Below are positions 8,630 through 18,049 of a stretch of 64,000 nt of DNA, one piece after another. Location of the stretch: NCBI GenBank assembly GCA_023390115.1, contig JAEWDM010000004.1, forward strand, positions 57,743 to 121,742. Direction: 5' to 3'. The notes beneath the pieces are model-generated. The model saw only the letters and a list, made by a program, of their open reading frames with translations, was not told the DNA's origin and made no database searches. The stretch is from Bacillota bacterium. Its GTDB lineage: Bacteria > Bacillota > Clostridia > Acetivibrionales > DSM-27016. Both the position numbers and the translations under genes were made by a program. Positions within the stretch are counted from its first letter, which is position 1. Every line of letters starts with the position of its first letter.

Positions 8630-8939
8630 ATTTAATCTCCAGCCTTTCCACCTTCTGTCCATTCTCAAAATGGGATTCCACAATCTCCGCGACATCATCC
8701 GGTGTCACTTCCTTATACCATATTCCCTCAGGATAAACAACAACAATAGGACCTGAGCTGCATATTCCAAAGCATCCTGTATTTGTAATCATTACCGTGT
8801 CCTGAAGCGATCTTTCATCAACCTCTTCCATAAAACGCTGTACAATATCTACACCTTCCTTTGAAAAGCAGTACCCCTTCTGTTGCCCGTTGATTCTTGA
8901 GCTGGTACAGACAAAAACATGATATTGCGGTTTTTGCAT
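8628..8939 (-). CDS. Thioredoxin-like [2Fe-2S] ferredoxin
   Basis: The 103-residue protein matches the C. pasteurianum 2Fe-2S ferredoxin in length and in the positions of its cluster cysteines C11, C24, C56 and C60. The C. pasteurianum protein has a non-ligand Cys14, which here is Ser. The C-terminal stretch GPIVVVYPEGIWY is typical. This family interacts with the MoFe protein, and its genes commonly lie in clostridial nif clusters. A role in electron transfer or cofactor assembly for nitrogenase is therefore likely but not proven. The gene sits between nifN-B and nifV-omega on the same strand. Confidence 0.9.
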   Translation of the reverse strand: MQKPQYHVFVCTSSRINGQQKGYCFSKEGVDIVQRFMEEVDERSLQDTVMITNTGCFGICSSGPIVVVYPEGIWYKEVTPDDVAEIVESHFENGQKVERLEIK

Positions 8940-9001
8940 AATAAACTCTCCTTTTCCTTTTATTTTAGTTTAATAAAATAATTTATATAAAATTTATAGC
9001 A

Positions 9002-11683
9002 CTAGCTCCTCGCTCCGAGCACAACCCTTGCCTCTTCGATTTCCTTTACTGCCTGTCTGATGCCTGCCTCTATTCTTTCACAGGTCTGAATTACACTTAT
9101 TCCTTTTTCCTCAAGCGCTTTGGCAGGCCGGTACCCTATACGAAGAACCAGTACGGCATTGCAATCCTCAATAGTCCTTATGGTTTTTCCGATTTTTGAT
9201 TCCTCACTGTCACATTCACTTTCGCTGCAATACTTCTCAACATTTCTCTTTTCCAACAGCTTTATTTTAGAATTCCTGCTTTCATATACATAAAATTCCT
9301 CTACGTGTCCAAAATGCTGATCAATCATAATACCGCTTTTGCTGGCAACAGCAAACAGGTATACCGTCTCCTTATGCTCAGCCTCGGAAGGAGCAGGAGC
9401 GCAGCCCTTGCAGCTCTTAAGTTCAAACTCTCTGTAGACATCCTCTCCAAGAATTCCTATGGCATCGGCACGGCATTGCTTGCAGTGATACATTTGCTTT
9501 AAATCCACCTCGCATCTTTTTCTCATTTCCATAAGCTCCCTGTTGTTGGTAAGCTCCATATCCTCAAAAACACTTCCCTTGGCAGGAATAAGCGGCATTA
9601 TATTGGTCATAAAGGCGCCGCACTCCTTAACCTTTTTTACAACCTCTGGTATATGGCTATCATTAACTCCCTTTATCATTACAATATTAACCTTACAAAC
9701 AATACCCCGTGAAGAAAGGATCCTGAGTCCTATCAACTGGTTGTCAAGCAGCAGCTTTGCAGCCTGCTCTCCATACAGCTTCATTCCCATGAAATTTATC
9801 TCACGGTAAATTTTTGCTCCTATTGCCGGGTCTATGGTATTAATTGTAACCGTGACATGGGATACCCCTAAGTCTATTAATTCCTCGGCATAGTACGGCA
9901 GCATCAACCCATTTGTAGAAAGGCAGAAGGTTATGTCGGGGTCAAGCTCCTTTATCAGCTCTATAGATTTTTTTGTATTTGAGAAATTGGCCAGAGCGTC
10001 TCCGGGGCCTGCAATTCCAATTACCTTCAGATTCTTAAGCTTGCTCTTTACCATCATAAATTTTTCAGCCGCTTGCTCAGGTGTGAGTACCTCGCTTGTA
10101 ACCCCGGGCCTGCTTTCATTCACACAGTCAAACTTCCTGTTGCAATAGTTGCAGGATATATTGCACGCCGGCGCGACCGGTATATGCATACGAGCATTTG
10201 AGCAAGCCGCTCCGCTGCTGTAGCAGGGATGGCTTTGGGTTTTTTTGCCTATAACAGCCGGACCGCTGTCATTAATAGGCCCGGCCTGATTTTCAGGCTC
10301 GTAATACTTACTGTACATTCTCTTTCTATATCCTTCATATTTATTTTCCAGAAGAGTATTCGTTATATCGTCTATAAGTCTCATAGAACCGTTATATCCG
10401 GTATATACCTGTCTTTGCCCCCCCATTCTGTCATGGATAGGGAAGCCTATTCTTACAAGAGGAATGCCTTCCTTCTCGGTAATTATTTTCCCGTCGGAGT
10501 TTCCTATAAGAATGTTGGCTCCAAGCTTTACGGAATAGTCCTGAATAGTTTCAAAATCTGTATCATCAATTATTAAGGGCAAATCCCTCTCTTTGCTTCC
10601 TTCATCCTCAAATATACTGTTTTTAGAAAAATACTCCTTAAAAAGCCGCTTTATTTCCGTATTTTGTGAGCCTGTAGCTATAAGCACAGGCTTTATACCA
10701 TTTTCAAGGCACAGCCTTCCTACAGCGTATACAAGCTCAGGCTCTCCATAAATTACCGCTCTTCCTTCACCGTTATACTTATGTGAATCAATCATTCCGT
10801 CCAGCATACGCCCACGCTCCGACGCAAGCCCTTCGGGAACAGGCCTTTCAGATAACTGAGACAATATATTTACAAATAGATCCATATTCTCAATTCCCAT
10901 AGGAATGGGACATTTATACAGCGGTACATTATAGGCCGACAAAAGGTACTGCCCCGGCGAGAGTGCTTCGGGAATTGTAACTCCCAGCTCTATAGTGGCA
11001 GAGCTTCCCGCCATCCTTCTTATATCCTCCAGCCTGGTACCTCCCTTGGGAATTCTGCTATACTCCTTAGAGTACGGCGAGTCCAGCGTATCGGATATAT
11101 CCGGCAAAATAATATAATCGATAGAGAAGCTGTCTAAAATACCCTTTATATTTCTTACATCCCCCGGACTTACATTTCCCACTATAACATTAATTTTGCC
11201 GTTAGGCCTGTTGTCCTTCGCAACGCTTTTCACAATACTCAGCAGCGCTGAAAAATACCCCTCAAACCCCGTGCCTCCATATCCGGCAGTGGACATTGGA
11301 ATTATCCTGTCCTTTTCAACTCCTTCACTGTCGGCAAACTCTGAAGTAATTCTTTTAATATCCTCTCCGATGGTCTCAGCCAGACATGTGGTGGCAACTC
11401 CTATCACATCGGGATTGTACAGCTCTATCAGGTTTTTGAGGCCCTTCTTCAGATTTTTTTCTCCCCCATATACCGTACCCTCCTCATTAAGAGAAGAGGA
11501 AGCTATATCAATGGGCTCATTATAGTGTCCGGCCATATGCCTTCTGATGTAAGTGCTGCATCCCTGGGAACCATGAAGAATTACCATACTGTTTTCTATT
11601 CCTTTAAATGCCATTACCGCCCCCATAGGCATACATACCTTACATGGATTTATATTCAGGTTTGTAAAATTTCTGTTTTTCAT
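9002..11683 (-). CDS. nifN-B: NifN-NifB fusion protein (FeMo-cofactor scaffold and radical SAM cofactor synthase)
   Basis: One 893-residue frame joins two cofactor-assembly proteins. Residues about 1-440 are NifN, half of the NifEN scaffold, with Cys in NPCKVCMPMGA and GSQGCSTYIRR. After a linker, residues about 495-740 are the NifB radical SAM domain with CNISCNYC (C507, C511, C514). NifB makes NifB-co by inserting carbide and sulfur. Residues about 770-880 are a NifX/NafY-like cofactor-binding domain (IDQHFGHVEEF). The same fusion is known in C. pasteurianum. The start at 11683 is chosen because GGAGGGGG lies just upstream. It follows nifE by 91 bases. Confidence 0.95.
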   Translation of the reverse strand: MKNRNFTNLNINPCKVCMPMGAVMAFKGIENSMVILHGSQGCSTYIRRHMAGHYNEPIDIASSSLNEEGTVYGGEKNLKKGLKNLIELYNPDVIGVATTCLAETIGEDIKRITSEFADSEGVEKDRIIPMSTAGYGGTGFEGYFSALLSIVKSVAKDNRPNGKINVIVGNVSPGDVRNIKGILDSFSIDYIILPDISDTLDSPYSKEYSRIPKGGTRLEDIRRMAGSSATIELGVTIPEALSPGQYLLSAYNVPLYKCPIPMGIENMDLFVNILSQLSERPVPEGLASERGRMLDGMIDSHKYNGEGRAVIYGEPELVYAVGRLCLENGIKPVLIATGSQNTEIKRLFKEYFSKNSIFEDEGSKERDLPLIIDDTDFETIQDYSVKLGANILIGNSDGKIITEKEGIPLVRIGFPIHDRMGGQRQVYTGYNGSMRLIDDITNTLLENKYEGYRKRMYSKYYEPENQAGPINDSGPAVIGKKTQSHPCYSSGAACSNARMHIPVAPACNISCNYCNRKFDCVNESRPGVTSEVLTPEQAAEKFMMVKSKLKNLKVIGIAGPGDALANFSNTKKSIELIKELDPDITFCLSTNGLMLPYYAEELIDLGVSHVTVTINTIDPAIGAKIYREINFMGMKLYGEQAAKLLLDNQLIGLRILSSRGIVCKVNIVMIKGVNDSHIPEVVKKVKECGAFMTNIMPLIPAKGSVFEDMELTNNRELMEMRKRCEVDLKQMYHCKQCRADAIGILGEDVYREFELKSCKGCAPAPSEAEHKETVYLFAVASKSGIMIDQHFGHVEEFYVYESRNSKIKLLEKRNVEKYCSESECDSEESKIGKTIRTIEDCNAVLVLRIGYRPAKALEEKGISVIQTCERIEAGIRQAVKEIEEARVVLGARS

Positions 11684-11774
11684 GAATCCCCCTCCTTTCC
11701 TCTTCAAAGCATATAAGAACCAAAGCTATCTAAGAAATTGCAGCTCGCCGCCGCCCTATTTATTCTCTTTAACC

Positions 11775-13142
11775 TTATACATAACGCCACACCGGGCTGT
11801 TAACAGTCATATCTATTTCTTTTGCAAAATTAACGGCGCCTTCGTATCCGCACAGAGGATGCTTTCTCTCATGATTGTGATCACAGAATGCCACGCCCAG
11901 CTTATATGCCAGAGGCCTTTCCTTTACTCCTCCCACAAGTATATCCGCGCCTTTTTCCTTTATGAATTTTTCAAGCTCGGCAGGATTTGTATCATCAAGG
12001 ATTACGGTGCCTTCCTCAGCTATTTCTCTTATAACGTCATATTCATCCTTTCTGCCCGTCTGAGTGCCTACCATGACAGTCCTTATTCCCAGGTCCGCAA
12101 ACTGCTTGATTAGTGATATGGCCTTAAAGCCTCCTCCAACATATATTGCAGCCTTTTTACCTTCCAGTCTGCGCCTGTATTTTCTAAGCTCAGCCTGTAC
12201 CTTCAATTCTTCTATAAAAATCAGCTTTTCCGTCCTTTCTATGATATCCGCATTCTTAGTATACTCTGCAATGCTCATAAGTGAATGCCTGATATCCTCA
12301 AGTCCGAAGAAGCTCACCTTTATATAAGGTATTCCGTACTTTTCCTCCATCTCTTTTGCAAGGCTTGTCATAGACCCTGCACACTGCACTATATTTAATG
12401 AGGCTTTGGGAGCCTTCATTATTTCCTCACATCGTGAATCTCCCGTAAACCGGGCATTGATTTCTATTCCCATTTGCTTTAAATAACCTGTTGTTATCCA
12501 AATCTCTCCTGCCAGGTTAAAATCCCCAAGAAAATTTATGTTAAAGTTTTTGTTGTTTTCTTTTTCGGTTTTAATTTGCTTTGACCCGTCCATAAGCTTC
12601 ATTAAGGCTTTTCCGGCGGCCTTATAGCCCATGGACTTGTTTCCGGCAAATCCGCTTGATTTTACGGGTATAACTCTTATGCCGTGCTTAGCCTCAGCCT
12701 TTTTGCACACAGCCTCTATATCATCACCTATGACACCCACTATACAGGTGGCATATATAAATATAACCTTGGGAGAATATTGTGCGGCTATCTCATCAAT
12801 TGCCCTTTCCAGCTTCTTTTCTCCCCCAAAAATTATGTCATCTTCTCTCAAATCAGTGGAAAAGCTGTTCCTGAAGGTCTCAGGCCCACTGGTAAGGCTT
12901 CCCCTTATATCCCATGTGTAGCTCGCACAGCCTATGGGACCATGAACTATATGAAAAGCATCGGTGATAGGGTTTAAAACAACTCTTGCTCCGCAATACA
13001 CACACGCTCTCTGGCTGACCGAGCCTGCCAGACTGTCCTTTTCACATTTTAATTCACAGCCGCTTTGTTTGGAATTGCAAAAAATAGATGTCCTTCTTTC
13101 CTCCAATATACCATCATTAGCTCTGTCAACCACAATAATCAC
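11775..13142 (-). CDS. nifE: Nitrogenase FeMo-cofactor scaffold protein NifE
   Basis: NifE pairs with NifN to form the scaffold on which NifB-co matures to FeMo-cofactor. The 455-residue protein has the NifD-like three-domain fold. Cysteines in ACVYCGARVVL, HGPIGCASYTW and YATCIVGVIGDD correspond to the P-cluster-like positions that hold the scaffold 4Fe-4S cluster. The start is taken as GTG at 13142; a second GTG four codons later is also possible. It lies 166 bases downstream of nifK, behind a large structured spacer. The next gene is nifN-B, so the scaffold subunits are made in sequence. Confidence 0.95.
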   Translation of the reverse strand: MIIVVDRANDGILEERRTSIFCNSKQSGCELKCEKDSLAGSVSQRACVYCGARVVLNPITDAFHIVHGPIGCASYTWDIRGSLTSGPETFRNSFSTDLREDDIIFGGEKKLERAIDEIAAQYSPKVIFIYATCIVGVIGDDIEAVCKKAEAKHGIRVIPVKSSGFAGNKSMGYKAAGKALMKLMDGSKQIKTEKENNKNFNINFLGDFNLAGEIWITTGYLKQMGIEINARFTGDSRCEEIMKAPKASLNIVQCAGSMTSLAKEMEEKYGIPYIKVSFFGLEDIRHSLMSIAEYTKNADIIERTEKLIFIEELKVQAELRKYRRRLEGKKAAIYVGGGFKAISLIKQFADLGIRTVMVGTQTGRKDEYDVIREIAEEGTVILDDTNPAELEKFIKEKGADILVGGVKERPLAYKLGVAFCDHNHERKHPLCGYEGAVNFAKEIDMTVNSPVWRYV

Positions 13143-13164
13143 CCGCCTTCAATCATATCCTCTC

Positions 13165-13305
13165 TATTTTCAAAAGGCCCCTTTTTAAAAGGGCCCTCAC
13201 CTTAAGAAGAAATTACGTATATGCAATACGGACTTTTAATAAAGGAGTTAAATGCTATAAAGCTTTATCTGTACATAACGTATTTTTCTAAAGTGAGGGC
13301 AAAAT
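13165..13305 (-). other. Structured spacer between nifK and nifE (large inverted repeat plus terminator-like hairpin)
   Basis: Two structures are visible. GCCCTCAC (13193-13200) and GTGAGGGC (13293-13300) are the outer ends of an imperfect stem that continues inward to TACGT on both sides and encloses about 50 bases. Next to it, in the direction of nifE, a GGCCC / GGGCC-type hairpin (about 13175-13195) ends in TTTTGAAAA. The spacer could partly terminate or process the message and lower nifE and nifN-B expression relative to nifHDK. That function is inferred. Confidence 0.55.
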
Positions 13306-13308
13306 ATA

Positions 13309-14670
13309 TTACATTATCAATTCCAAATCCTCATCCGCACAATCTCTGTCCTGACGGTCGAGAAGCGCGTTGCTTATAAGCTCAATAATTCTCAGTGCGC
13401 CCTTATAACCCGTAATAGGCATATATGAGTGGACGCTTCTGTCCAGTATGGGGAAGCCGATTCTTACAAACGGCACATCCTCAGCTCTTGCAATGTATTT
13501 ACCATGCGTTCCTCCCATGAGAAGGTCCACAGGCTCTTCCTTCATCCACTGCTGAAGTGTGAACAGATCTCCTAACGCCTTAACCTTTCCATCTATATCC
13601 GCTTCCGACATCATAGCCTTTATTTCCTTTTCAAAGGCCTCTCCCGGTGTACCTGTAACAACATACTTAGGAATCATGCCCATGCTTATTACAAACTCAG
13701 TGAGGGCTATCAGCATATCGGGATCTCCGAACAGTGCAACCTTCTTGCCGTGGTAGTGGTAATGGCAGTCAACCATTATATCAACTACCTGACCACGTTC
13801 CTCCTCAATCTCCGCAGGGATTTCTTTTCCTGTCAGTTTTGCAACTGCCATAAGAAAATCATCTGTAGCTTTTACTCCTATTGGTGTCTTCAATACCTTC
13901 GCCGGAACCTTGCATTTTTTCTCAAGATCATATGCCCCATCTGCCGAGGCAAAGCTTCCAAGTGCGAGGGTTGCATTAGAATTGCCGGAATCCTTGATGT
14001 CGTCTACCTTAGTACCTCCTGCCGGGTACATTTCAAACTTTCCCGTCATGGGTGCGTCAATAACACCGCTTGTATCGGGGAACATCGTAAACTGCACTCC
14101 CATTGCCTTAAGCAGCCTTTTAATCTCTCTCATATCAGCAGGGTTAACAAAGCCCGGTATGACATTTAATTTTCCGTTAGGGGTTTTTGTATTTACCGCA
14201 AGGTATTTTATAAAGCCCTTAACCATGTTTGAAAAGCCTGTTATATGAGAACCCTGATAGCTTGGTGTATTGGCATGAACTACAAGCTTGCCCTCGGGTA
14301 TCTGACTCTGCATTATATAAGTAGGCATGTCGTCGCCTATCGTTTCGGACAGGCATGTGGTGTGTATTGCAACAATGTCAGGGTCATATATTGAAAAAAT
14401 ATTTTTTATTGCACTTTTAACGTTAGAGCCTCCTCCAAAAACAGCAGCACCTTCTGTAAAAGAGCTTGTCGAAGCCATTACGGGATCTCTGAAATTTCTT
14501 GTAAGAAACATCCTGTGGAAAGAGCAGCACCCTTGTGAGCCATGACTGTGCGGAAGACACCTGTGCACTCCCAATGCCGCGTACATAGCCCCCACAGGCT
14601 GGCAGGTCTTGGCAGGATTTATGGAGAGAGCCTCCCTTTTTGAATATTCCTTTGGTGTATAATCTAACAT
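13309..14670 (-). CDS. nifK: Nitrogenase MoFe protein beta chain
   Basis: NifK forms the alpha2-beta2 MoFe protein with NifD and carries half of the P-cluster. This 453-residue protein is short because it lacks the N-terminal extension of about 50 residues found in proteobacterial NifK. The clostridial type is short in the same way. P-cluster cysteines are C23 (PAKTCQPVG), C48 (SQGCCSF) and C106 (HTTCLSETIGDD). It begins 16 bases after the nifD stop, so the two are tightly co-translated. A structured spacer follows the stop. Confidence 0.97.
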   Translation of the reverse strand: MLDYTPKEYSKREALSINPAKTCQPVGAMYAALGVHRCLPHSHGSQGCCSFHRMFLTRNFRDPVMASTSSFTEGAAVFGGGSNVKSAIKNIFSIYDPDIVAIHTTCLSETIGDDMPTYIMQSQIPEGKLVVHANTPSYQGSHITGFSNMVKGFIKYLAVNTKTPNGKLNVIPGFVNPADMREIKRLLKAMGVQFTMFPDTSGVIDAPMTGKFEMYPAGGTKVDDIKDSGNSNATLALGSFASADGAYDLEKKCKVPAKVLKTPIGVKATDDFLMAVAKLTGKEIPAEIEEERGQVVDIMVDCHYHYHGKKVALFGDPDMLIALTEFVISMGMIPKYVVTGTPGEAFEKEIKAMMSEADIDGKVKALGDLFTLQQWMKEEPVDLLMGGTHGKYIARAEDVPFVRIGFPILDRSVHSYMPITGYKGALRIIELISNALLDRQDRDCADEDLELIM

Positions 14671-14686
14671 TTTTAATTACCTCCTC

Positions 14687-16288
14687 CTATACCGCCATAG
14701 TGCCTTCCAACATAGGTTCCTTCTTCCATGGAGGCGTTATAAGCTTCCACGAAGGCGTTGTCAGTCCCATAGCTATGTCTCTCGCAAAATTAACCGCACC
14801 TTTAAATCCCGCATAAGGTCCGCTGTAATCATATGAATGAAGCTGCTTGGAAAAAATCCCCGCCTTATGTGAGACATATTTATCCTTTATTCCCGAGCAG
14901 AAAATATCAGGCTTTAATATTTTCAGGAATTCTTCAGTTTCGTAGTGGTTCAAGTCATCTATTACAATGCTTCCGTCAGGCATACCCTTCATCATTCCGG
15001 GATAATCGTTAAGATTTATAATATTCTTAAGCTCAATTGCCCTTTCGGGTGAAAGGAATACCCTGTAATACTTGGAGTCGGGCTCAACCTCTATGCTTTC
15101 TATGTTTTTGCTGTCTCCGTCCGCCTTAATGGTAGGGATAACCTCACGGCCCTCATAATCATCCCTGTGTCCGAATTCATATCCCGCAAGCACCGTCTCA
15201 ACTCCCAAATCCTTAAGAAGCATTTGATAATGATGAGCTCGGGAGCCTCCCACAAATAATGCGGCAGTCTTTCCCTGGCATATGTTCCTGAAGTATTCCA
15301 TTGCATCGCTTATTTCGGAGATCTCCTCGGCAATAACCTCTTCAGTCCTGTCGATGAGATCCTTATCTCCGAAATATGCCGCTATATCCCTAAGACTCTT
15401 AGCCATAGACTGCACACCTATGAAATTAACCTTTATCCAGTCATGGCCGTACTTTGTATTCATCATCTCGCCTATATAATTTATGGACCTGTGGCACTGC
15501 ACTATATTCAAATGGGCAAGATGGGCATTCTTCAAGTCTCTTACAGTGCCATTTCCCGTCATAACCGAAACAATATCATAGCCTATTTTTTTCATTATCC
15601 TTTCAACTTCCCAGCCGTCTCCGCCTATGTTGTACTCTCCAAGAATATTGATGGAGTATTTCCCAACCGCTCTTTCTCCTGTACCTATAACATGCTTGAT
15701 CAGCGAGTTGTTTGCGATATGGTGCCCTCCCGACTGACTGACTCCCTTATATCCTTCACAGCTAAATGCAAGAACCTTTATTCCGAATTCCTTCTGCGCC
15801 CATGCCGCATCGGCATTTATATCGTCACCGATAAGTCCGACAGGACATGTGGAGCAAATCATTATTGTTTCAGGATGGAATATTTCCACCGCTTCCGTTA
15901 TAGCCTGCTTCAGCTTTTTGTCTCCCCCGAAAACAATATCTCCCTCCTGCAAATCAGTGGAAAGGCAATAGCTCAAGTAGTTTTTCTCATCGGCATCTAT
16001 TCTGCCTTTATGCCTTCTTGTGCCCCAGCTATAGTATCCGCAGCCGATAGGACCGTGAGTTATAATAAGAGCGTCTCTTAACGGCCCCAGAACAACACCC
16101 TTACAGCCTGCGTAACAGCATCCCCTGTTTGTTATAATCCCCGGAACAGTTCTTGTGTTTGCTGTAATAATCTGCGCATCCGCTTCGCCATCCTTAACAA
16201 CCACATGATCCTTTCTATTCTTAAACACAGCAGCAGGATACTGCTCCAGAGTTTTTGACACTTTTTGCTTTATGTCTACCGCATTCAT
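14687..16288 (-). CDS. nifD: Nitrogenase MoFe protein alpha chain
   Basis: NifD holds the FeMo-cofactor and reduces N2. The 533-residue protein has P-cluster cysteines C62, C83/C88-region and C148 (CSTC). It has the cofactor ligands C265 (NIVQCHRS) and H484 (QLHSYDYSGPYAGF). A stretch of about 45 residues around 385-430 is extra compared with proteobacterial NifD, where the His ligand is near 442. This insertion is the known mark of the C. pasteurianum type. The gene follows nifI2 by 11 bases and precedes nifK by 16 bases. Confidence 0.97.
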   Translation of the reverse strand: MNAVDIKQKVSKTLEQYPAAVFKNRKDHVVVKDGEADAQIITANTRTVPGIITNRGCCYAGCKGVVLGPLRDALIITHGPIGCGYYSWGTRRHKGRIDADEKNYLSYCLSTDLQEGDIVFGGDKKLKQAITEAVEIFHPETIMICSTCPVGLIGDDINADAAWAQKEFGIKVLAFSCEGYKGVSQSGGHHIANNSLIKHVIGTGERAVGKYSINILGEYNIGGDGWEVERIMKKIGYDIVSVMTGNGTVRDLKNAHLAHLNIVQCHRSINYIGEMMNTKYGHDWIKVNFIGVQSMAKSLRDIAAYFGDKDLIDRTEEVIAEEISEISDAMEYFRNICQGKTAALFVGGSRAHHYQMLLKDLGVETVLAGYEFGHRDDYEGREVIPTIKADGDSKNIESIEVEPDSKYYRVFLSPERAIELKNIINLNDYPGMMKGMPDGSIVIDDLNHYETEEFLKILKPDIFCSGIKDKYVSHKAGIFSKQLHSYDYSGPYAGFKGAVNFARDIAMGLTTPSWKLITPPWKKEPMLEGTMAV

Positions 16289-16299
16289 AATATAACCTC

Positions 16300-16683
16300 C
16301 TATATTGCCTCTTCTCCGTTTTCTCCGGTTCTTACCCTCACAGAATCGAATACAGGCATAACAAATATTTTACCGTCACCGGCATGCCCTGTCCTGTTAA
16401 TGTCAATGATAGTTTCTATAACCTTTTTAACATCCTCATCCTTTACTATCATGGATACAAGTCTTTTGGGGATAAGCCTGTGTCCCTCCGACAAAGATTC
16501 TGCTATTGAAGGAGATGAAACATCACCTCCTGAAATAATATCCTGAATAAGCTCGTAATTAACCTTTTTCTTTCCCCTTCCCAGCACCTTCCTGCAGTTC
16601 AGAGAGAAAAAGCCTTCCTTTGCCAGACCTTCTTTTGTCTGGTTAACCCTGTTCATCCTTATAACAGCCATGACTTCCTTCAT
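16300..16683 (-). CDS. nifI2: PII-family nitrogenase regulator NifI2
   Basis: The 127-residue protein is a GlnB-like trimer subunit with the PII core (VMAVIRMNRVNQT at the start, HAGDGKIFVMPV near the end). Its T-loop is longer and atypical and lacks the uridylylated Tyr of GlnB. NifI1 and NifI2, encoded between nifH and nifD, form a complex in methanogens that blocks nitrogenase when 2-oxoglutarate is low. The same role is likely here. The start at 16683 is chosen over an upstream frame because GGGAGGAAGG lies directly before it. Confidence 0.92.
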   Translation of the reverse strand: MKEVMAVIRMNRVNQTKEGLAKEGFFSLNCRKVLGRGKKKVNYELIQDIISGGDVSSPSIAESLSEGHRLIPKRLVSMIVKDEDVKKVIETIIDINRTGHAGDGKIFVMPVFDSVRVRTGENGEEAI

Positions 16684-16699
16684 ATGACCTTCCTCCCTC

Positions 16700-17026
16700 T
16701 TAAAGCTCATTTGACCCCGAACTGATTGTATATGCTTCCTCTACAGGACTTATAAATATTTTACCGTCACCAAACGCACCTTTTTCGCCTGTTTTTGCAT
16801 TTTTCATTATAATTTTCACTACATCATCCTTGTCTTCGTCCTTAACAACCATAATGAGCATTTCTTTGGGGATTTCATCATAGAAAACGTCTCCGACCTT
16901 AACTCCTCGCTGCTTACCGCGTCCGCTTACATCCATTTTTGTAACGGCAGGAAAGCCTGCGTCACTTAATTCAGCCAATACCGTACCAACCTTCTCAGGT
17001 CTTATAATAGCTCTTATCATTAACAT
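16700..17026 (-). CDS. nifI1: PII-family nitrogenase regulator NifI1
   Basis: This PII-like protein of about 108 residues begins MLMIRAIIRPEKVG and ends with the PII C-terminal motif GAFGDGKIFISPVEEAY. The T-loop region (DVFYDEIPKEM) differs from classic GlnB, as expected for NifI1. With NifI2 it would switch nitrogenase off after ammonium addition by direct contact with the MoFe protein. Two in-frame ATGs lie close together (17032 and 17026). The second has the better spacing (9 bases) from GGAGG. It follows nifH by 64 bases. Confidence 0.92.
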   Translation of the reverse strand: MLMIRAIIRPEKVGTVLAELSDAGFPAVTKMDVSGRGKQRGVKVGDVFYDEIPKEMLIMVVKDEDKDDVVKIIMKNAKTGEKGAFGDGKIFISPVEEAYTISSGSNEL

Positions 17027-17090
17027 AAACATAACCCTCCAAATTAATTATTCTGGCAATCAACGAAACAGCTCAACATCCTCCGGCCCA

Positions 17091-17912
17091 TTATATATCC
17101 AAAATACCATGCTCCATTAATATCTGCTCAAGCCTCTCCTGGGGCATAGGCTTCGGAATAACAAACATCTGATTGCTGTCGACAGCCTGAGCAAGGCCTC
17201 TATATTCTTTTGCCTGGTTTACCTCAGGATCAAAGTCTATTACTGTCTTTCTGTTGATTTCAGCCCTCTGCACCATGTTATCTCTGGGCACGAAATAAAT
17301 CAACTGACTTCCCAGCTCCTTTGCGAAAGCCTCCAACAGGTCTTTTTCTCCGTCAACCTTTCTGCTGTTGCATATAATACCGCCCAGACGGCATCCACCT
17401 GTATTTGCATACTTCTGTATACCTCTGCATATGTTATTCGCCGCATACAGCGCCATCATTTCACCACTTGCAACTATATATATTTCCTGTGCCTTTCCTT
17501 CTCTTATAGGCATTGCGAAACCACCACAGACAACGTCACCCAATACATCATAGAATACATAGTCCAAATCGTCGGTATAAGCACCAAGCTGTTCAAGCAT
17601 ATTAATTGAGGTTATTATACCTCTCCCCGCACATCCGACACCGGGTTCAGGTCCGCCGGACTCAACACATCTTATTCCGAAAACTCCTCTTTTCATTATG
17701 TTCTCAAGCTCGACCTCTTCTCCCTCCTCACGCAGGGTATCAAGCACGCTCTTTTGTGCAAGACCTCCAAGCACAAGTCTTGTGGAGTCCGCCTTTGGGT
17801 CACATCCCACTATCATTATGTTTTTTCCCATCTCTCCCAAGCCCGCTGTAAGGTTCTGTGTAGTTGTAGATTTCCCTATTCCACCTTTTCCATAGATTGC
17901 TACCTGTCTCAT
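17091..17912 (-). CDS. nifH: Nitrogenase iron protein
   Basis: NifH is the ATP-dependent electron donor to the MoFe protein and also serves cofactor maturation. The 273-residue product has the P-loop GKGGIGKS (residues 8-15) and the 4Fe-4S ligands C94 (GVGCAGRG) and C129 (DVVCGGF). R97 sits at the position that is ADP-ribosylated in some bacteria. The start at 17912 is supported by GGAGG upstream. It is the first gene of the nif operon. Transcription begins about 130 bases upstream, at a near-consensus promoter, with a strong terminator-type hairpin between promoter and gene. Confidence 0.98.
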   Translation of the reverse strand: MRQVAIYGKGGIGKSTTTQNLTAGLGEMGKNIMIVGCDPKADSTRLVLGGLAQKSVLDTLREEGEEVELENIMKRGVFGIRCVESGGPEPGVGCAGRGIITSINMLEQLGAYTDDLDYVFYDVLGDVVCGGFAMPIREGKAQEIYIVASGEMMALYAANNICRGIQKYANTGGCRLGGIICNSRKVDGEKDLLEAFAKELGSQLIYFVPRDNMVQRAEINRKTVIDFDPEVNQAKEYRGLAQAVDSNQMFVIPKPMPQERLEQILMEHGILDI

Positions 17913-17942
17913 ATTAAATACCTCCAATTTTTTATATATTTT

Positions 17943-17993
17943 AAAATTTAAAACAAAAGGACGCCAAAATCATTTGATTTTGGCGTCCAGGCC
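17943..17993 (-). promoter_or_regulatory. nifH leader hairpin, possible attenuator
   Basis: A perfect 14-bp inverted repeat, GGACGCCAAAATCA / TGATTTTGGCGTCC (17959-17972 and 17975-17988), lies inside the nifH leader. On the minus strand it is followed by TTTTGTTTT, so it has the form of an intrinsic terminator. Just upstream, GGC-CTGGAC-GCC (17982-17993) could form an alternative hexaloop hairpin that shares bases with the terminator stem. Confidence 0.7.
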
Positions 17994-18049
17994 TTTTTGA
18001 TATTGTATTCATTCAAGGAATTTCATATCAATTATTAAATTATGAACTA

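Noticed and set aside
15443..16081. Open frame of 212 codons antisense to nifD
   Set aside because: It lies fully inside nifD on the other strand, has no ribosome binding site and reads as low-quality protein rich in rare patterns.
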